The notes below the pieces were generated by a model that searched no databases, was not told the DNA's origin, and saw nothing but the letters and a program-made list of their open reading frames with translations. From an uncultured Pseudomonadales bacterium (lineage in GTDB: Bacteria; Pseudomonadota; Gammaproteobacteria; Pseudomonadales; Azotimanducaceae), in assembly GCA_958296295.1 (NCBI GenBank), contig OY282460.1, forward strand, positions 2,914,001 to 2,978,000: DNA of 64,000 nt, in the 5' to 3' direction. Positions 9,808-18,842 of this stretch are shown here, one piece after another. The translations under genes were made by a program, and so were the position numbers. Position 1 is the first letter of the stretch; each line of letters opens with the position of its first letter.

Positions 9808-9915
9808 CCGCGTAGCCCGCCATCATCGTGCCCCGGCGGTTACGTGTCGGAGTTTTAGGCGACGGGCGGGACGGGCAAAAGATGACTTTTGGGGCTCGAT
9901 CCGGCCCGAAAACTC

Positions 9916-9953
9916 TTGACCAAGCTGCCGCCCACACTGCTACACTCGCGCCT
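9916..9953 (+). promoter_or_regulatory. Candidate promoter for the two-component pair, apparently leaderless
   Basis: TTGACC at 9916-9921 and TACACT at 9941-9946 are separated by 19 nt. TACACT ends 7 nt before the response-regulator ATG, so transcription would begin at or next to the start codon. No Shine-Dalgarno sequence lies before that ATG, which agrees with a leaderless message. The long spacer weakens the -35 assignment. Confidence 0.45.
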
Positions 9954-10643
9954 ATGAAACTGCTGCTTATCGAGGACGACTTCGATCTCGCGGTGACCAT
10001 GCGTCGGCTGCTTGAGAGAGAGAACCACATTGTGGATGTGGCGGAGTCTTTGAGCATCGCGCAAACGGCGATTTCGGACTACGCCTACGATGTCGTGTTG
10101 TTGGATCGTCGATTGCCGGACGGCGACGGCACGGACCTCATCAAGTTCGCGCGTCGCAAAAAGCTGCACACGCGGTTTCTCATCGTCTCCGCGCTTGCCG
10201 ACACCGGCCAACGGGTGGAGGGGCTGGATCTTGGCGCCGACGACTACATCGTCAAACCGTTCGAGCCGCAGGAGTTGTTCGCCCGCATTCGCGCCGCAGC
10301 GCGGCGTCCGTTGCCGGAGACGTCTCGCGTAATCCATGTTGGCAATGTGCGGATGCACTGCGAGCGTCGGCACTTCACCGTAAACGGCAAAGCGGCGCTG
10401 TTTCCGCGCCGCGAAATGGCGCTGCTCGAAAGGTTGATGGATCGCGCCGGCACAGTGGTGCCGCGCAACACCTTGGAAGGCGCGCTCTACGGCTACGACG
10501 ACTTCGTGCAGTCCAACGCCTTGGAGTCGCACATGTCCCGGTTGCGAAGGCACTTGGCCGATTGCGGCGCGAATGTTGAAATCCGCGTGATCCGTAGCGT
10601 CGGTTACATCCTGAAAGCCGCGGAGAACTCGGAGGGCCCGTGA
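9954..10643 (+). CDS. OmpR/PhoB-family response regulator
   Basis: A 229-residue DNA-binding response regulator. The receiver domain (residues 1-115) has the acidic pair E7/D8/D9 region, phospho-acceptor D51 (VVLLDRRLPDGDG) and the conserved lysine K101 in the IVKPFEP motif. The C-terminal winged helix (about 130-225) ends with the typical LRRHLADCG and IRSVGYIL segments. The stop overlaps the GTG of the sensor kinase downstream by 4 nt, so the two genes are translationally coupled. The start is the ATG immediately before the receiver fold; upstream in-frame sequence does not look coding. The target genes are unknown. Confidence 0.93.
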   Translation: MKLLLIEDDFDLAVTMRRLLERENHIVDVAESLSIAQTAISDYAYDVVLLDRRLPDGDGTDLIKFARRKKLHTRFLIVSALADTGQRVEGLDLGADDYIVKPFEPQELFARIRAAARRPLPETSRVIHVGNVRMHCERRHFTVNGKAALFPRREMALLERLMDRAGTVVPRNTLEGALYGYDDFVQSNALESHMSRLRRHLADCGANVEIRVIRSVGYILKAAENSEGP

Positions 10644-12016
10644 GCCGACGATTCGCCTTGCTGCAACGCTCCTTGATCGCAAGGATGGCGCTGCTCTCCA
10701 TCGTGTTCGTCGTGCTGGCGCTTGGCTGGTTTTTTCTCCTTCCGGTGGGGGCGCACTTGCAAAGGGACATGCTCGCGCTTACCGAGACAATCGCCCAATC
10801 GTCGGTACACAGCGCGCTGGATGCCGTGGTGGAAGGCCGCGCCGCCGAGCAGGAGCTTTCGCCGAACCTGGCCCGGATCGCCGCGATCAACCCGAGTTTT
10901 CGCTATTTCGCTCGCCGGGGCGACAAGCAAGTGAAATTCGGCGCCGAGCCGAAGTGGCGGCTTATCCGGCCAACCGGCATTCCGCCGGCTTGGGGAGAGA
11001 ACGACCACGCGCAATGGAGCGCGACGCTCCGGGAAGGAGACGTGCGCACGCACGTCAACTATCGGTATTCCAATGGCGCGATGACGTATGTGGAGGTGTC
11101 CGGCATCGAGAACGCCGTCACGTGGGGTTTGTTCGATGTGGTTCGCCCAGCGACGTTCTGGTGGGCCAGCAAACGTCCGCTGATCGTCGCCGGTGGCGTC
11201 TTCCTCATGGGTTTTCTGGTATTGTTGTTGGCCGTGCGGTCGCTGCGCGCGCTCACACGCACCGTGAACTCGTTCAAAGCCGGCAGCGGCCGACACTTGC
11301 TGCCAGAGAAGGACGTTCCCACGGAAGTCGCGCCGTTGATCCACGCGGTAAACGAAATGGTCGCCCGCTTGGAACACGCGCGCGAACACCAACAGTTGTT
11401 CCTGGCCGCAGCCGCACACGAGTTGCGCACACCGATGACGGTTCTCCGAACGCGCCTCGAGGGGCTCTCCGACGGCGACGTGAAGGAAGAGCTGCGCCAA
11501 GATCTGCGGCGCATGTCCAGCTTGGTCGATCAGCTATTGCAGCTAATGAGCATTGGCAGCCAGCGCGATTTGGCCGATGATGTGGATTTGGTGGAAACGG
11601 TGCGCGAAGTCATTGCGGATCACAAGCCGCTCGCCGCCCGGGAGGGAGTGGAGGTGAAGCTCGAAACCGAGGTTGACGCGCTGGTGTTGCGTGGCGACCG
11701 AGGATTGGTCAAGGTCGCGCTCGCCAACCTGCTTGACAACGCGATTTCGTTCAGCAAGGCCGGCGACGGCTTGGAAGTGCGCGTGCGGCCGGACGGTTCG
11801 ATAGCCGTGCGGGACAACGGCCCCGGCATTCCAAGTGCCGAAGTGGGACGGATTTTCGAGCCCTTCGCGAAAAATCCGCCAAACCGCAAGGGCCACGGCT
11901 TGGGCCTCGCCATAGTAAACGCCATCATGGGTCTGCACGGCGGCACCGTCTCGGCGCGAAACGCCGACGACAGGGGAGCGACTTTCGCGCTGCGCTTTCC
12001 CTTGGCAACGGCGTAG
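10640..12016 (+). CDS. Two-component sensor histidine kinase
   Basis: A 458-residue membrane sensor kinase, partner of the regulator just upstream. TM1 is about residues 16-38, a periplasmic sensor domain spans about 40-178, TM2 is about 179-200, and a short HAMP-like linker follows. The phospho-accepting His260 lies in AAHELRTPM. The ATPase domain shows the N box (NLLDNAISF), G1 (DNGPGIP), F box (FEPFAK) and G2 (GHGLGLAIV). The GTG start overlaps the regulator stop and is preceded by GGAGGGCCC. The sensed signal is not recognisable from the periplasmic sequence. Confidence 0.93.
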   Translation: MSRRFALLQRSLIARMALLSIVFVVLALGWFFLLPVGAHLQRDMLALTETIAQSSVHSALDAVVEGRAAEQELSPNLARIAAINPSFRYFARRGDKQVKFGAEPKWRLIRPTGIPPAWGENDHAQWSATLREGDVRTHVNYRYSNGAMTYVEVSGIENAVTWGLFDVVRPATFWWASKRPLIVAGGVFLMGFLVLLLAVRSLRALTRTVNSFKAGSGRHLLPEKDVPTEVAPLIHAVNEMVARLEHAREHQQLFLAAAAHELRTPMTVLRTRLEGLSDGDVKEELRQDLRRMSSLVDQLLQLMSIGSQRDLADDVDLVETVREVIADHKPLAAREGVEVKLETEVDALVLRGDRGLVKVALANLLDNAISFSKAGDGLEVRVRPDGSIAVRDNGPGIPSAEVGRIFEPFAKNPPNRKGHGLGLAIVNAIMGLHGGTVSARNADDRGATFALRFPLATA

Positions 12017-12085
12017 CCTCCGCTAGCGCAGGCGGAACCTCCGACCGGATTGCGGAGCAGCGTCAGCGCGTCCGAAACCAAAGCG

Positions 12086-13691
12086 CTACATGCCCCACAC
12101 GACGATAGTTCGATCATCCCGGCGCCCCTCGCGACGGAACACTTTTTCCTCCCATGGCTTGCCTTTCGTGCGGTCGAACACGATCAGGTGGCCGGCTTCG
12201 CTCCCGCAACGGGCCATGTAGCGCGACGTCTGCTCAAGGCCCCTGTCGATGATTCCGTCCAGGCTCTGGTGTTGCCGTTCGTGCAAGACCTTGCATTCGA
12301 TGACGTACTTGCCCCACAAGTCCGCCGGCCCCGCCGGGCCGCCTTTGCGCCCAGGCCAAAGGATCAGCAGATCGGTGCGCCCTCGCCCCAAGCCGTACTC
12401 CCGCTCAATGCGCCCGCCGCCGTTCGCCACCCGCTGCAGGAACGCCTGCAGGATCAGTTGCGGCCCCGCCTCCCGGTACTCGAACCGCTCTAGCCAGTGC
12501 TCGGAGTGGGTGCGGAAGAACGACTGGAAGGCGACTAGCAGTTTGTCTACGTTCAGGCCACCGTCGGCGTTCACATACCAAGACGCGTCCTCTTCCAAGC
12601 TATCCTGCAGGACGTAACCCAACTCGCGCGGCACCACCTCCGCGTAGATGGGATTGGCAATGCGCGGCGGGGAACCTTGGGCCACCAAGCCGAGGTCGCG
12701 GACATAGTCGAGGTCGCGAAGACGGTATCGGGATTCATCGCCGCCACTCAGTATGGGTTCGACGACACGCCGCACCCGTTTCTCCTCCAGCTTGTGGGCG
12801 AGCTGATCGAGGTGGGTGCGCCGGCTTAGAATCAGCCGCTCCCGGGCGTCCAAGATGTCGGCAGCGGTGACTGTGTGCGAGTGGTCGGGCCCGGATTCGT
12901 TCTCGAAGCAGGCGTCCGCGCACAGCGCGTTTACCAGCCAAGGTTGGCCTTGCGTCTGCGTCCACACCGTCTCCAGCGCATCCGCCGTGAACGCCTGCCC
13001 GGTCTCGGCCGTGTGCTGCCCCAAGAGCCTCCGCGTTTCCGCCTCGGTGAAATCGCCGAGGCGCGAGGACTTCGCGGCCACGTTGAACGGGCCGCCGCCG
13101 GCGATCATCTCCCCGGCGCCGGAGCGAATACGGTAGTCCTGAATATCCCGCACCCCGCACAGCACCACGCTTTGCGGAAAGCCCTCCGGACGCTGTTCGT
13201 AACCAGCGCGCAACTGCCGCAGCACCGACAGCAGCGTGTCGCCCACGAGGGAGTCGATTCGTCGACCAGCAGCACCAGCGGTTTCGGGTCGGCGAGGCTC
13301 CAGCGCGTCAATGTTGCGCCCAGCGCGCCGCCCGGGCCAAAATTCGCCAGTATTTCCAGCCAAACCTCGTCCAAGAACCGGTCGCCGGACAGCAAGGCCT
13401 GGTCGGACAGTGCGCCGAGAATGCGCATTGCCCGCCCAAGTCGTCACGGTGCGCTTGAGCCGCCTCGACGTTCACATACACGCAACGGAAGTCGCCTTGC
13501 TCACCGCGGTTCAACAGGTTCCGAAGCGCTATGAGAATCGAGGTCTTGCCGGTTTGACGCGGCGCACGCAACACGAAGTACCGCTTGTTCCGAACCAATT
13601 GCAGGATGCTGTCGAGATTCACCCGCTCCAACGGCGGGATGTGGTAGTGGTCCTCGGGCCGGATGGGGCCTTCTGTGTTGAATCGACGCAT
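12086..13691 (-). pseudogene. AAA-like ATPase with C-terminal PD-(D/E)XK-type nuclease domain, broken by two frameshifts
   Basis: Three overlapping reading frames together encode one protein of about 535 residues. The N-terminal piece from ATG 13691 has HYHIPPLERVNLDSI and a P-loop (RAPRQTGKTS). Near 13432-13437 one base appears missing, moving DDLG into the frame that continues RAMRILGAL. Near 13256-13260 a second base appears missing (an A from an A run), moving LLVDE into IDSLVGDTLL. The last frame holds the sensor/lid region and a nuclease-like end (GRTDLLILW, then YVIECKVLHE, the E-x-K core). Intact relatives are widespread AAA-PD-(D/E)XK proteins of unclear, possibly selfish or defensive, role. 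Either a recent pseudogene or two assembly errors; the protein on either side of each break is well conserved in character. Confidence 0.8.
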
Positions 13692-13882
13692 AGGTCGATT
13701 ATTGTAGGCGAAGTGTTGTGACAGGCCCGGATGCCCGGGTGGCCCGACTGGCAGCACCGTTTTCCGCGTGTGCGGAAGGGTAGCGCGAAAAGCAACGGAC
13801 CGCAGATAGCCTAGTGCCACCGACCGCCTTACCACGGTGCGGTTAGCCCCGGAGGCGGGTTGTTACCGAGCGCGATGGACCG

Positions 13883-13912
13883 AAAAGAGCCGGCGCCGTC
13901 CTTGGCGCCGGC
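13883..13912 (-). terminator. Rho-independent terminator
   Basis: Perfect 9-bp GC stem GCCGGCGCC / GGCGCCGGC with a 6-nt loop. Read on the minus strand it is followed by CTCTTTT. It lies 54 nt after the stop codon of the minus-strand TonB receptor and fits as its terminator. Confidence 0.75.
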
Positions 13913-13965
13913 ACTGCGCGAACACGCAAGCCCCTTCAGCGAACCCCACTCTCAGGCCAGATTCC

Positions 13966-16821
13966 TCACTGGCCGAAGCCGAAGTCGTAGGTCAGGCTAA
14001 AGTAAAACACGCGTCCGCGCAGATCGACTCGCCTGGCATCGTGCGGACGCCCGGTTCGCGTAAGCATGAAAGGGAACTCTCTGCCCAAGAGATCCCGGGC
14101 ACCCGCCTGCAGCCGCAGCCCGTTTTCGAAACGGTGCGTGACGCTGGCGTCCAGCGTCGTCCATGACGACACGTCCATAAGGGGAATGTCCCTAACGGTT
14201 TGCAGTTCGTGGTCGTTGTTCACATAGCCCGGCGTGTAGTTCAAGAAGGCGTTGACCGTTGTCGCATCTCGCCTCCAACGCACCGCCAGCGAGGCCCTGT
14301 AGCGGTCTATGCCAGTGGACTTGCCCACGAAGCTGACCCGTTCGCTATTCTCGAACGGCTGATCAAACTGATTGAGTACGCGGTTGTACCGCATCTCCAC
14401 AAGGAACTCGCCCAGCGTCGATGGGAAAGTCTTATAGACGGTCAGATCCAACGCTTGGCTGACACGACGGGCGATGTTCACATAGGTGCTGATCGCTGTC
14501 TGCAACGTGCCGTCTTCATCCCTGACGAAGAACCGTGGAAGGTTGCCGTACACCTCGGGCGACAAGAGTAGGCTGAGCTCAATGTTGCCACCAATGCGAT
14601 TGCGAATGTCCACATCCGAGAAGTACAACTCAACGCCGAAATCCTCGAATTGGCTTGGCGTCCAGTCGAATCCCACGTTTAGGGTAGTGGAAACTTCGGG
14701 CCGCAAATTCTCATTGGAGCGGGATATGACACGCGTTGGAACCCAAGTGCTCTTCAACGGGTCGAAGGCGTAGAACGCCTGATCGCGGGTTGGCCTGCTG
14801 AACAGGTCCCGGAATTTCGGCGGGACGAAACCGTCGGAATACGAGGCGCGCACGGTGAGATCGGCCATTGGTCTGTAGGCGATGCCAAAGTACGTTGCCA
14901 CATTGTCGAACGTTACACCCACGATATTCGGACCGTTCGCGCCTTCACCCGCCGCGCCTTCGGTTTCGTACTCGTCGTAGCGCGCCTTGGCAGTCACGAC
15001 GAGTTCCTGCACCCCGCGGCGGGCATTTTCGTCGCCGAACAACGGCACCTGCAACTCCAAAAAAGCGGCCCTCAAATCCCGAGTCGGTTTGCGCACCCCG
15101 ACTCCCGTTCGCACGTCGCGGTCGCTACTCAAATGCCGAGTCCACTCGCTGCGCACCTCGCCACCCGCGGCGAATTCAACCCTTCCACCAGGCGCGTCCA
15201 AAGTGTCGCCCCGGAAGTAGCCGGTGGTCAATCTGACATACGCTCGATCTAAACTCTGCTGATCTAACATGTAGAATTCAGCAAAGCTGTCGTTTTGGCC
15301 ACTACCATCGCCAAAGAAGTTCGGTGCCACATTCGGATCCGAACTGGCCAGCAACGCCCGTAGCCGTTCGTTCTCAGTTTCCGAAGCGTATAAGGTCCCC
15401 AATCCTGTGAATCTCCACACTTGCGCGACACTGTCCGACACTCCGTAGGTGTGTTCAAGCACGAACCGTCTCCGGTCAGTCCAACTGTAACCCAAACCGA
15501 CCACAACGCGTCCGTGCTCCCGCTCATTGACCGATTCACCGGGTTTGATGAGTCCGTCGTCGATTTCCCTTTGGGCGTAGTACTTGACAAACACATCCTG
15601 GCCGAAATTGTTGAAGGCGTTGCTCTCGGGAACGATCACCGTGAGCTGCCTAGCAGAGATGGCCGAGGTTCTCGTCACCGACTCCTGCCAGAGCACTTCG
15701 CCACTCAGGTCGAGCTTGTCGAAGAACGTGTGGTTCACGGCCAAGGTGGCGGAAAGGTCCTCCGAAGAACCGCCGGCGTGGGGAAACACGACATCCAAGA
15801 AGTCCGCCGGTGTGGTTGCCACGAAATCTCCGGGCCCGACATTTCTTCCATCGTTGCCCGCTGGCAAGATCAGAAACGGTGCCCACCGCGAGGTGGCGAC
15901 GAGCGCCGAGCGCACGCGATTGTCGCCGACGAAGTTGTAGTCTTCGCTCGGCCCGAAACGGGGGCGGTAGTCCCAGGTGGTGAAACCGGCTTTGTGGTTG
16001 TTCACGGGATCGCGTTCGGTGCGGGACACAACCGCCGTGACGTTCCCCCCACCCCACGAGTAGCCGAGAATGGCGTCGAGGCGGTTTTGATCGCCTCCGG
16101 TGGCGCTTTGCTCGTAACGACCGGCCAGGCTGGCGCCGGTGTAGTCCTCCTTGAGGATGATATTCACGACACCGCCAACCGCGTCCGATCCGTACACCGC
16201 GCCGCCGCCGTCCAGCATCACCTCCACCCGATCGATGGCCGCCGCCGGGATGTTTCGCACATTGGCGATGAAGTCCAAAATGCCGGCCGTGCTGGCGACG
16301 CGGCGACCGTTGACAAGCACCAACGTGTTGCGCGAACCCAAGCCACGCAGGTTGGCGGTTGCCAAGCCACCGGTAAACTCGCCCGTAATGCCCGGGTCCA
16401 TTACCGAGAAGAACCCAAACCTGTTGTTGTAGGTGTTGATCGAGGCGAAGTTCTGCGGTATGGCACGCAGGATGTCCTCAGTGGTGGCCAGTCCGCGAGC
16501 GGCGATCTCTTCCGCCGTGATCACCTGCACCCTAGCGGTCGGGTCGTGCAACAGACGCGTGGCGCTGACGATCACGACTTCGCAGCCCGTTTCACCGGCG
16601 TTGCTCATCACCCATTTCTCGTCCTCGCCACTCCAGCGGGCGCACACGCCGATGGATTCGGCGTAGTCCTCGCCTTCTGTGGCGTCGGCCTCTGCGGTGC
16701 CGACCTCTGCGGCCCCGACTTCATCACTGTTGTCCTGCGCCTCTTGCGCGAGCGCAGCTGGCGCGAGCAGCAACGCCACCGCTGCCGCGGCGCTGACCGT
16801 CTGACGGCTCAAGCGGAACAT
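13966..16821 (-). CDS. TonB-dependent outer membrane receptor
   Basis: A 951-residue receptor. The signal peptide (VSAAAAVALLLAPAALAQ) is followed by an unusual acidic spacer of about 35 residues and a segment with two cysteines (GVCARW ... GETGCE) before the TonB-box-like VVIVSATR. The plug carries VQVITAEEIAARG, RGLGSRNTLVLVNGRR and DAVGGVVNIILKEDYTG, features of the receptor subgroup with RVEVMLDGGGAVYGSDA motifs. The barrel ends YFSLTYDFGFGQ. The ATG is preceded by GGAGG with 6 nt spacing. A terminator lies directly downstream, so the gene seems monocistronic. The substrate is unknown. Confidence 0.94.
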   Translation of the reverse strand: MFRLSRQTVSAAAAVALLLAPAALAQEAQDNSDEVGAAEVGTAEADATEGEDYAESIGVCARWSGEDEKWVMSNAGETGCEVVIVSATRLLHDPTARVQVITAEEIAARGLATTEDILRAIPQNFASINTYNNRFGFFSVMDPGITGEFTGGLATANLRGLGSRNTLVLVNGRRVASTAGILDFIANVRNIPAAAIDRVEVMLDGGGAVYGSDAVGGVVNIILKEDYTGASLAGRYEQSATGGDQNRLDAILGYSWGGGNVTAVVSRTERDPVNNHKAGFTTWDYRPRFGPSEDYNFVGDNRVRSALVATSRWAPFLILPAGNDGRNVGPGDFVATTPADFLDVVFPHAGGSSEDLSATLAVNHTFFDKLDLSGEVLWQESVTRTSAISARQLTVIVPESNAFNNFGQDVFVKYYAQREIDDGLIKPGESVNEREHGRVVVGLGYSWTDRRRFVLEHTYGVSDSVAQVWRFTGLGTLYASETENERLRALLASSDPNVAPNFFGDGSGQNDSFAEFYMLDQQSLDRAYVRLTTGYFRGDTLDAPGGRVEFAAGGEVRSEWTRHLSSDRDVRTGVGVRKPTRDLRAAFLELQVPLFGDENARRGVQELVVTAKARYDEYETEGAAGEGANGPNIVGVTFDNVATYFGIAYRPMADLTVRASYSDGFVPPKFRDLFSRPTRDQAFYAFDPLKSTWVPTRVISRSNENLRPEVSTTLNVGFDWTPSQFEDFGVELYFSDVDIRNRIGGNIELSLLLSPEVYGNLPRFFVRDEDGTLQTAISTYVNIARRVSQALDLTVYKTFPSTLGEFLVEMRYNRVLNQFDQPFENSERVSFVGKSTGIDRYRASLAVRWRRDATTVNAFLNYTPGYVNNDHELQTVRDIPLMDVSSWTTLDASVTHRFENGLRLQAGARDLLGREFPFMLTRTGRPHDARRVDLRGRVFYFSLTYDFGFGQ

Positions 16822-16976
16822 CGTTCACCTCCGGTGGATCCCCGACTTGGGGGGGATTTTGGCACTGCAACCTTGCGCGAACGTTACGCCACGTGAGGGA
16901 GCAGCGACCGCTTCGCCCGATTCGGTTGCGCTACAGTGCCCCGCGTTGCGCAGCCGCACAAAGACGAACGCCCGCC

Positions 16977-17466
16977 GTGCAAACCGTCAAGACAGGCTGC
17001 GTTCCCCGCCCCAGCACCTTCGACCCCAACCGTTGCGACGCGGTGCTCCAACTCGGCGACCTGGTGGCCGATCGCATCCACGCCACCGAGTTCTTCGCCG
17101 AGAACCACATCACCGAGGGCATGCGCGCTGCTGACGGAGGGCTTCCGGCGCTTGGAAGGCCACTCCAAAGGAGCTCAAAGAGCGCTTGACGGCGATCTTC
17201 CAACTCGCCGAGGGCCACTGCTACCAACGGCTGCAACCGCTGCCGGCCATCGACGAGATCAACATCGAGCCGGACCGCGTGACGCTGGTAGTGGCGGAGC
17301 CGCATCCGGCCGGCCTACACCCGGCGCTTGCGGATTACTACGCGCATCACCCATCAGAACCGGGTGTGCTTCCTCACCGGCCAACGCGCCTTCGACTTGC
17401 ACGACGGTTTTTTCCGTCGGTTGCAAGCTGACGGCCAACCGATGCGGCGCAGACCTGTAGTATTCT
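16977..17466 (+). pseudogene. Remnant of a DUF499-type ATPase gene (frameshifted fragments)
   Basis: Successive frames give TFDPNRCDAVLQLGDLVADR, then FFAENHITEGMR, LLTEGFRRLEGHSKGA, then AIFQLAEGHCYQRLQPLPA, and finally RVCFLTGQRAFDL. The first part resembles the N-terminus of DUF499 proteins, large ATPases found in anti-phage gene sets (FFAEN-x-T-x-GM pattern), and the middle and last parts read as other pieces of a similar protein. At least three frame changes and large deletions are needed to join them, so no product is possible. The family call is from memory of the motif and is tentative. Confidence 0.45.
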
Positions 17467-17492
17467 TGCTCGCTTAATTCGAGGCAACGCCA

Positions 17493-17698
17493 ATGCGCAC
17501 TTACACGGCGATCATCGAACGCTGCCCAGACACCAGCTCGTACGTCGGCTACGTCCCTGGGTTCCCGGGAGCGCACAGCCAAGGGGAGACGTTCGAGGAA
17601 CTGAACGCAACCTCCGGGAAGTCATCGAGATGCTGCTCGAGGATGGCGAGCCCGTCTTGGATGGCGAGTACGTGGGAACCCGAGGCGTTGGAGGATAG
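17493..17698 (+). pseudogene. HicB-like antitoxin, one-base frameshift
   Basis: ATG 17493 opens a HicB-type beta-strand pattern (TYTAIIERCPDTSSYVGYVPGFPGAHSQGETFEEL). After ELN the frame runs off, but skipping one base near 17612-17616 restores NLREVIEMLLEDGEPV and then a TAG at 17696. Both halves together give about 69 residues, the usual length for a short HicB-like domain. HicB proteins neutralise HicA mRNA interferases; no hicA is visible on either side. An AT-rich stretch (TAGTATTCTTGCTCGC) just upstream may hold its promoter. Confidence 0.65.
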
Positions 17699-17816
17699 AG
17701 ACCACTTCGCGCGGTTTGAGGACCGGAATAGCCGGACGATTCGGCATCGCTCAACTCCGTCGCGGCGACCCGGCTAGATAAACGCTAGATATTGTTTTGG
17801 GGTGGCGCGTCGGGCA

Positions 17817-17990
17817 ATGCCTCGCGGCTGCCTGCTCGGCACGGATGCCGCCTCCGAGGGCTTGAACCTGCAACGCCTAGTACCTTGATCAACTTGGACT
17901 GGCCGTGGACAAGCTGGCCGAGGCGCAACGAGCCATCGACGCCGTCCCGCAACAGCACCCGTTCGCCCTGCGCTACCGCGAAGTGAGTCC
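17817..17990 (+). pseudogene. Fragment of an SF2 (SNF2/DEAD-type) helicase
   Basis: The frame from 17817 encodes GCLLGTDAASEGLNLQRLVP and stops; one frame over continues TLINLDWPW. Together they match the motif V region of SF2 helicases (TDAASEGLNLQ followed by a strand with D-x-P-W). A further frame then reads DKLAEAQRAIDAVPQQHPFALRYREV, which I cannot place. The original start and end are gone. It lies between the HicB remnant and the glycosylase-like pseudogene, as part of the same decayed region. Confidence 0.5.
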
Positions 17991-18134
17991 CGTGGGATCC
18001 TGCGCGCGCGTTCTCGACGACGCCGCCGGGAGCGCTTGGAGCGTGGCTGGTAGGCAAGGACGACGGCAGAAGCGAGCTCCGGCCAGCCTCGCGGGCGGCT
18101 GAAACTTGATCCGTTTAGAAAGAGCCGTCAGACG

Positions 18135-18806
18135 TCACGACGATACGTGGTCGCCACCGGCGTCAACCAAGCGCTTCACTTCGGCAAGGCACTTCTGCAC
18201 CCCAACCGTGCTGTACCCTTGCGACAAGTGATGGCAAAAGACCGCTGCAAAGCCCTCTAGCGCGGCACGTCCGTAGACCCTGTGGCCGTCCGAACTGCGC
18301 GGATCCTCGTCGCGCCACTCTTGTTCCAACCCAAGCGCCTCGCTCGTTTTGCCGCCGAAAACAAGCACTACACGCGGCCGCATCGCACGGAGCATCCGTC
18401 TAACCCATTTGGTGGAGAAGATCCGCCACTCGGCCCTTTCGCCACGCTTGGCCATCCACCTACCCGCCTCGGACGCCGGCGCCTCGGGAAAGCACGCGGC
18501 CATCGCAACCGTCCGCTTCTCTAGCGTCTCGAACAGGCCCGCTTCGCGGAAGTGTTTGCGCAAGGCTGTCCCAAAGCGGTAAGGATCGTCGAGATAGAGC
18601 AGCCGCTCAGGTCAAGTTCGCCACGATGGGGAAGTGTCTTCACCGCCGCCTTGGAAGGACACGACGAACACATCGGGCCGCACCAGCGGCGGCCCGTAGA
18701 GCACCGTGATCTTGCGCGGGGCCTCGCCGGCACTACCCTCCAAGCGATTGAACACCTCCCGGTACATGCACCGGGCCAACCGCTCCAATTCACGCTGCTC
18801 GCTCAC
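18135..18806 (-). pseudogene. Uracil-DNA-glycosylase-superfamily-like protein with internal TGA
   Basis: One reading frame of about 223 codons from ATG 18806 is interrupted only by TGA at 18612-18614, between SPSWRT and PERLLYLDDPYRFG. A single TGG-to-TGA change would explain it, and Trp fits that position. The text on both sides is well structured: PDVFVVSFQGGG, then MAACFPEAPASEAGR, RPRVVLVFGGKTSEALG and a CHHLSQG motif near the end. The order of these blocks resembles the uracil-DNA glycosylase superfamily (substrate-binding strand and a final H-containing motif), but this is weak. It could instead be an unrelated nucleotide-binding family. Selenocysteine is not supported because no recoding hairpin follows. 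Confidence 0.6.
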
Positions 18807-18842
18807 TCTCCCGCTCGTTGGACTCCCCCAAAGCGCCGGGCG

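Noticed and set aside
13256..13437. Programmed frameshifting in the AAA ATPase gene
   Set aside because: Two separate shifts in the same direction, no slippery heptamer or downstream structure.
18612..18614. Selenocysteine at the in-frame TGA
   Set aside because: No recoding hairpin was seen directly after it and the family is not known to use selenocysteine; a nonsense change of TGG is simpler.
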